A stretch of 5,973 bases of DNA from an uncultured Prevotella sp. (GTDB lineage: Bacteria > Bacteroidota > Bacteroidia > Bacteroidales > Bacteroidaceae). Made by a program: the position numbers and the translations under genes. The notes beneath the pieces were generated by a model. That model made no database searches. It was not told where the DNA came from and worked only from the letters and a program-made list of their open reading frames with translations. The stretch spans positions 1 to 5,973 of the forward strand of contig CAMQBP010000129.1 of NCBI GenBank assembly GCA_946999025.1, given 5' to 3'. Shown piece after piece: positions 5,621-5,973 of the stretch (its first letter is position 1; the number at the start of each line of letters is the position of its first letter).

Positions 5621-5973
5621 TTAGTTTCGACGTTTGTTTTTCTCCCTTTTTCGCTTGTTCGAAAAGTTTGGATTGTAAGAAGCAGGGCGTTTGTTGTTTG
5701 TTCTTTGTGAACTTGCTTCATCTTTTCGGGAAGATGTTTTTGGGGGCTTTGGTGCATGAGAGAAAAGCTGTTCGATGAGTTCTGGTCTTCCTATCTTTCT
5801 CAACTCCCTTTCAATGCTCTTTCTTTCCTCGGGCTTGTACCAAAAGAAAAATTGTCGTTGGGCAAGTTTTTCGTTTGGTGTTTTGGCACAGTAAACGGGT
5901 TCCAACGTATAAGGGTCGTATCCCGTGTACCATGTTTCTGTGCTGACAGTCATGGGAGTAGGGGTGAAATCCT
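5621..5973 (-). CDS. YgiQ-family radical SAM protein, C-terminal part
   Basis: The last 116 codons of a gene on the - strand whose start lies beyond the right edge of the window; the stop TAA is at 5621-5623. The visible protein begins DFTPTPMTVST, followed by WYTGYDPYTLEPVY, which match the conserved end of the radical SAM core of YgiQ-family proteins. QRQFFFWYKPEERKSIE and GRPELIEQLF continue the family C-terminus. The family is radical SAM with unknown substrate; its cysteine motif is not in this window. An ATG in this fragment (5951-5953) is internal and not a start, because the frame stays open and homologous up to the edge. After about GRPELIEQLF, a basic, low-complexity tail of roughly 46 residues (rich in K, R, N, S) follows. 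The gene converges on the ftsY operon. Confidence 0.85.
   Translation of the reverse strand, partial: DFTPTPMTVSTETWYTGYDPYTLEPVYCAKTPNEKLAQRQFFFWYKPEERKSIERELRKIGRPELIEQLFSHAPKPPKTSSRKDEASSQRTNNKRPASYNPNFSNKRKREKNKRRN

Noticed and set aside
5524..5778. An 84-codon ORF on the + strand and a 76-codon ORF on the - strand near the right side.
   Set aside because: Both overlap the inverted repeat and the clearly homologous YgiQ C-terminus in another frame, and neither resembles a known protein.
1..5973. Search for CRISPR arrays, tRNA or rRNA genes, IS transposases, phage genes, toxin-antitoxin pairs or defence systems.
   Set aside because: No regularly spaced repeat with unique spacers, cloverleaf, transposase motif or defence protein was seen; the 66-bp units are directly adjacent with no spacers.

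Overview
The window looks like chromosomal core DNA from a member of the Bacteroidota, most likely Prevotella or a close relative. The reasons are the conserved ftsY-rimO-HU gene string, a promoter with the Bacteroidota-type TAnnTTTG element (TATCTTTGC at 1132-1140), near absence of Shine-Dalgarno sequences, and protein sequences (FtsY, RimO, YigZ, YgiQ) with Bacteroidales-like character. The genus is inferred from the sequence alone; no search was run.

Layout. Positions 1-146 hold the 3' end of a DUF1015-family gene. Its stop codon overlaps the start of yigZ (143-733), an IMPACT/YigZ-family protein. A gene-poor stretch of about 610 bp follows (734-1344). Its first part contains short inverted repeats and one doubtful small ORF. 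Its second part contains a good promoter and a 66-bp tandem repeat (about 2.2 copies) that itself folds into nested inverted repeats; this repeat would lie in the 5' leader of the next operon. That operon runs on the + strand: ftsY (SRP receptor), rimO (ribosomal protein S12 methylthiotransferase, TTG start), a small HU-family DNA-binding protein, a second HU-like protein fused to a membrane segment and a LysM-like domain, and a previously easy-to-miss 54-residue predicted lipoprotein (5321-5485). A 19-bp perfect inverted repeat (5490-5558) separates this operon from a convergent gene on the - strand, the 3' end of a YgiQ-family radical SAM gene (5621-5973).

How the genes fit together. The operon combines co-translational protein targeting (FtsY), ribosome modification (RimO) and nucleoid proteins (two HU paralogues in tandem, joined by an ATGA overlap and a strong AGGAGG site). 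The most interesting protein is the 458-residue HU-TM-LysM fusion. Its architecture would place a DNA-binding-like domain in the cytoplasm and a peptidoglycan-binding-like domain in the periplasm, suggesting a physical link between nucleoid and cell wall. I see no phage, IS transposase, CRISPR array, tRNA or rRNA.
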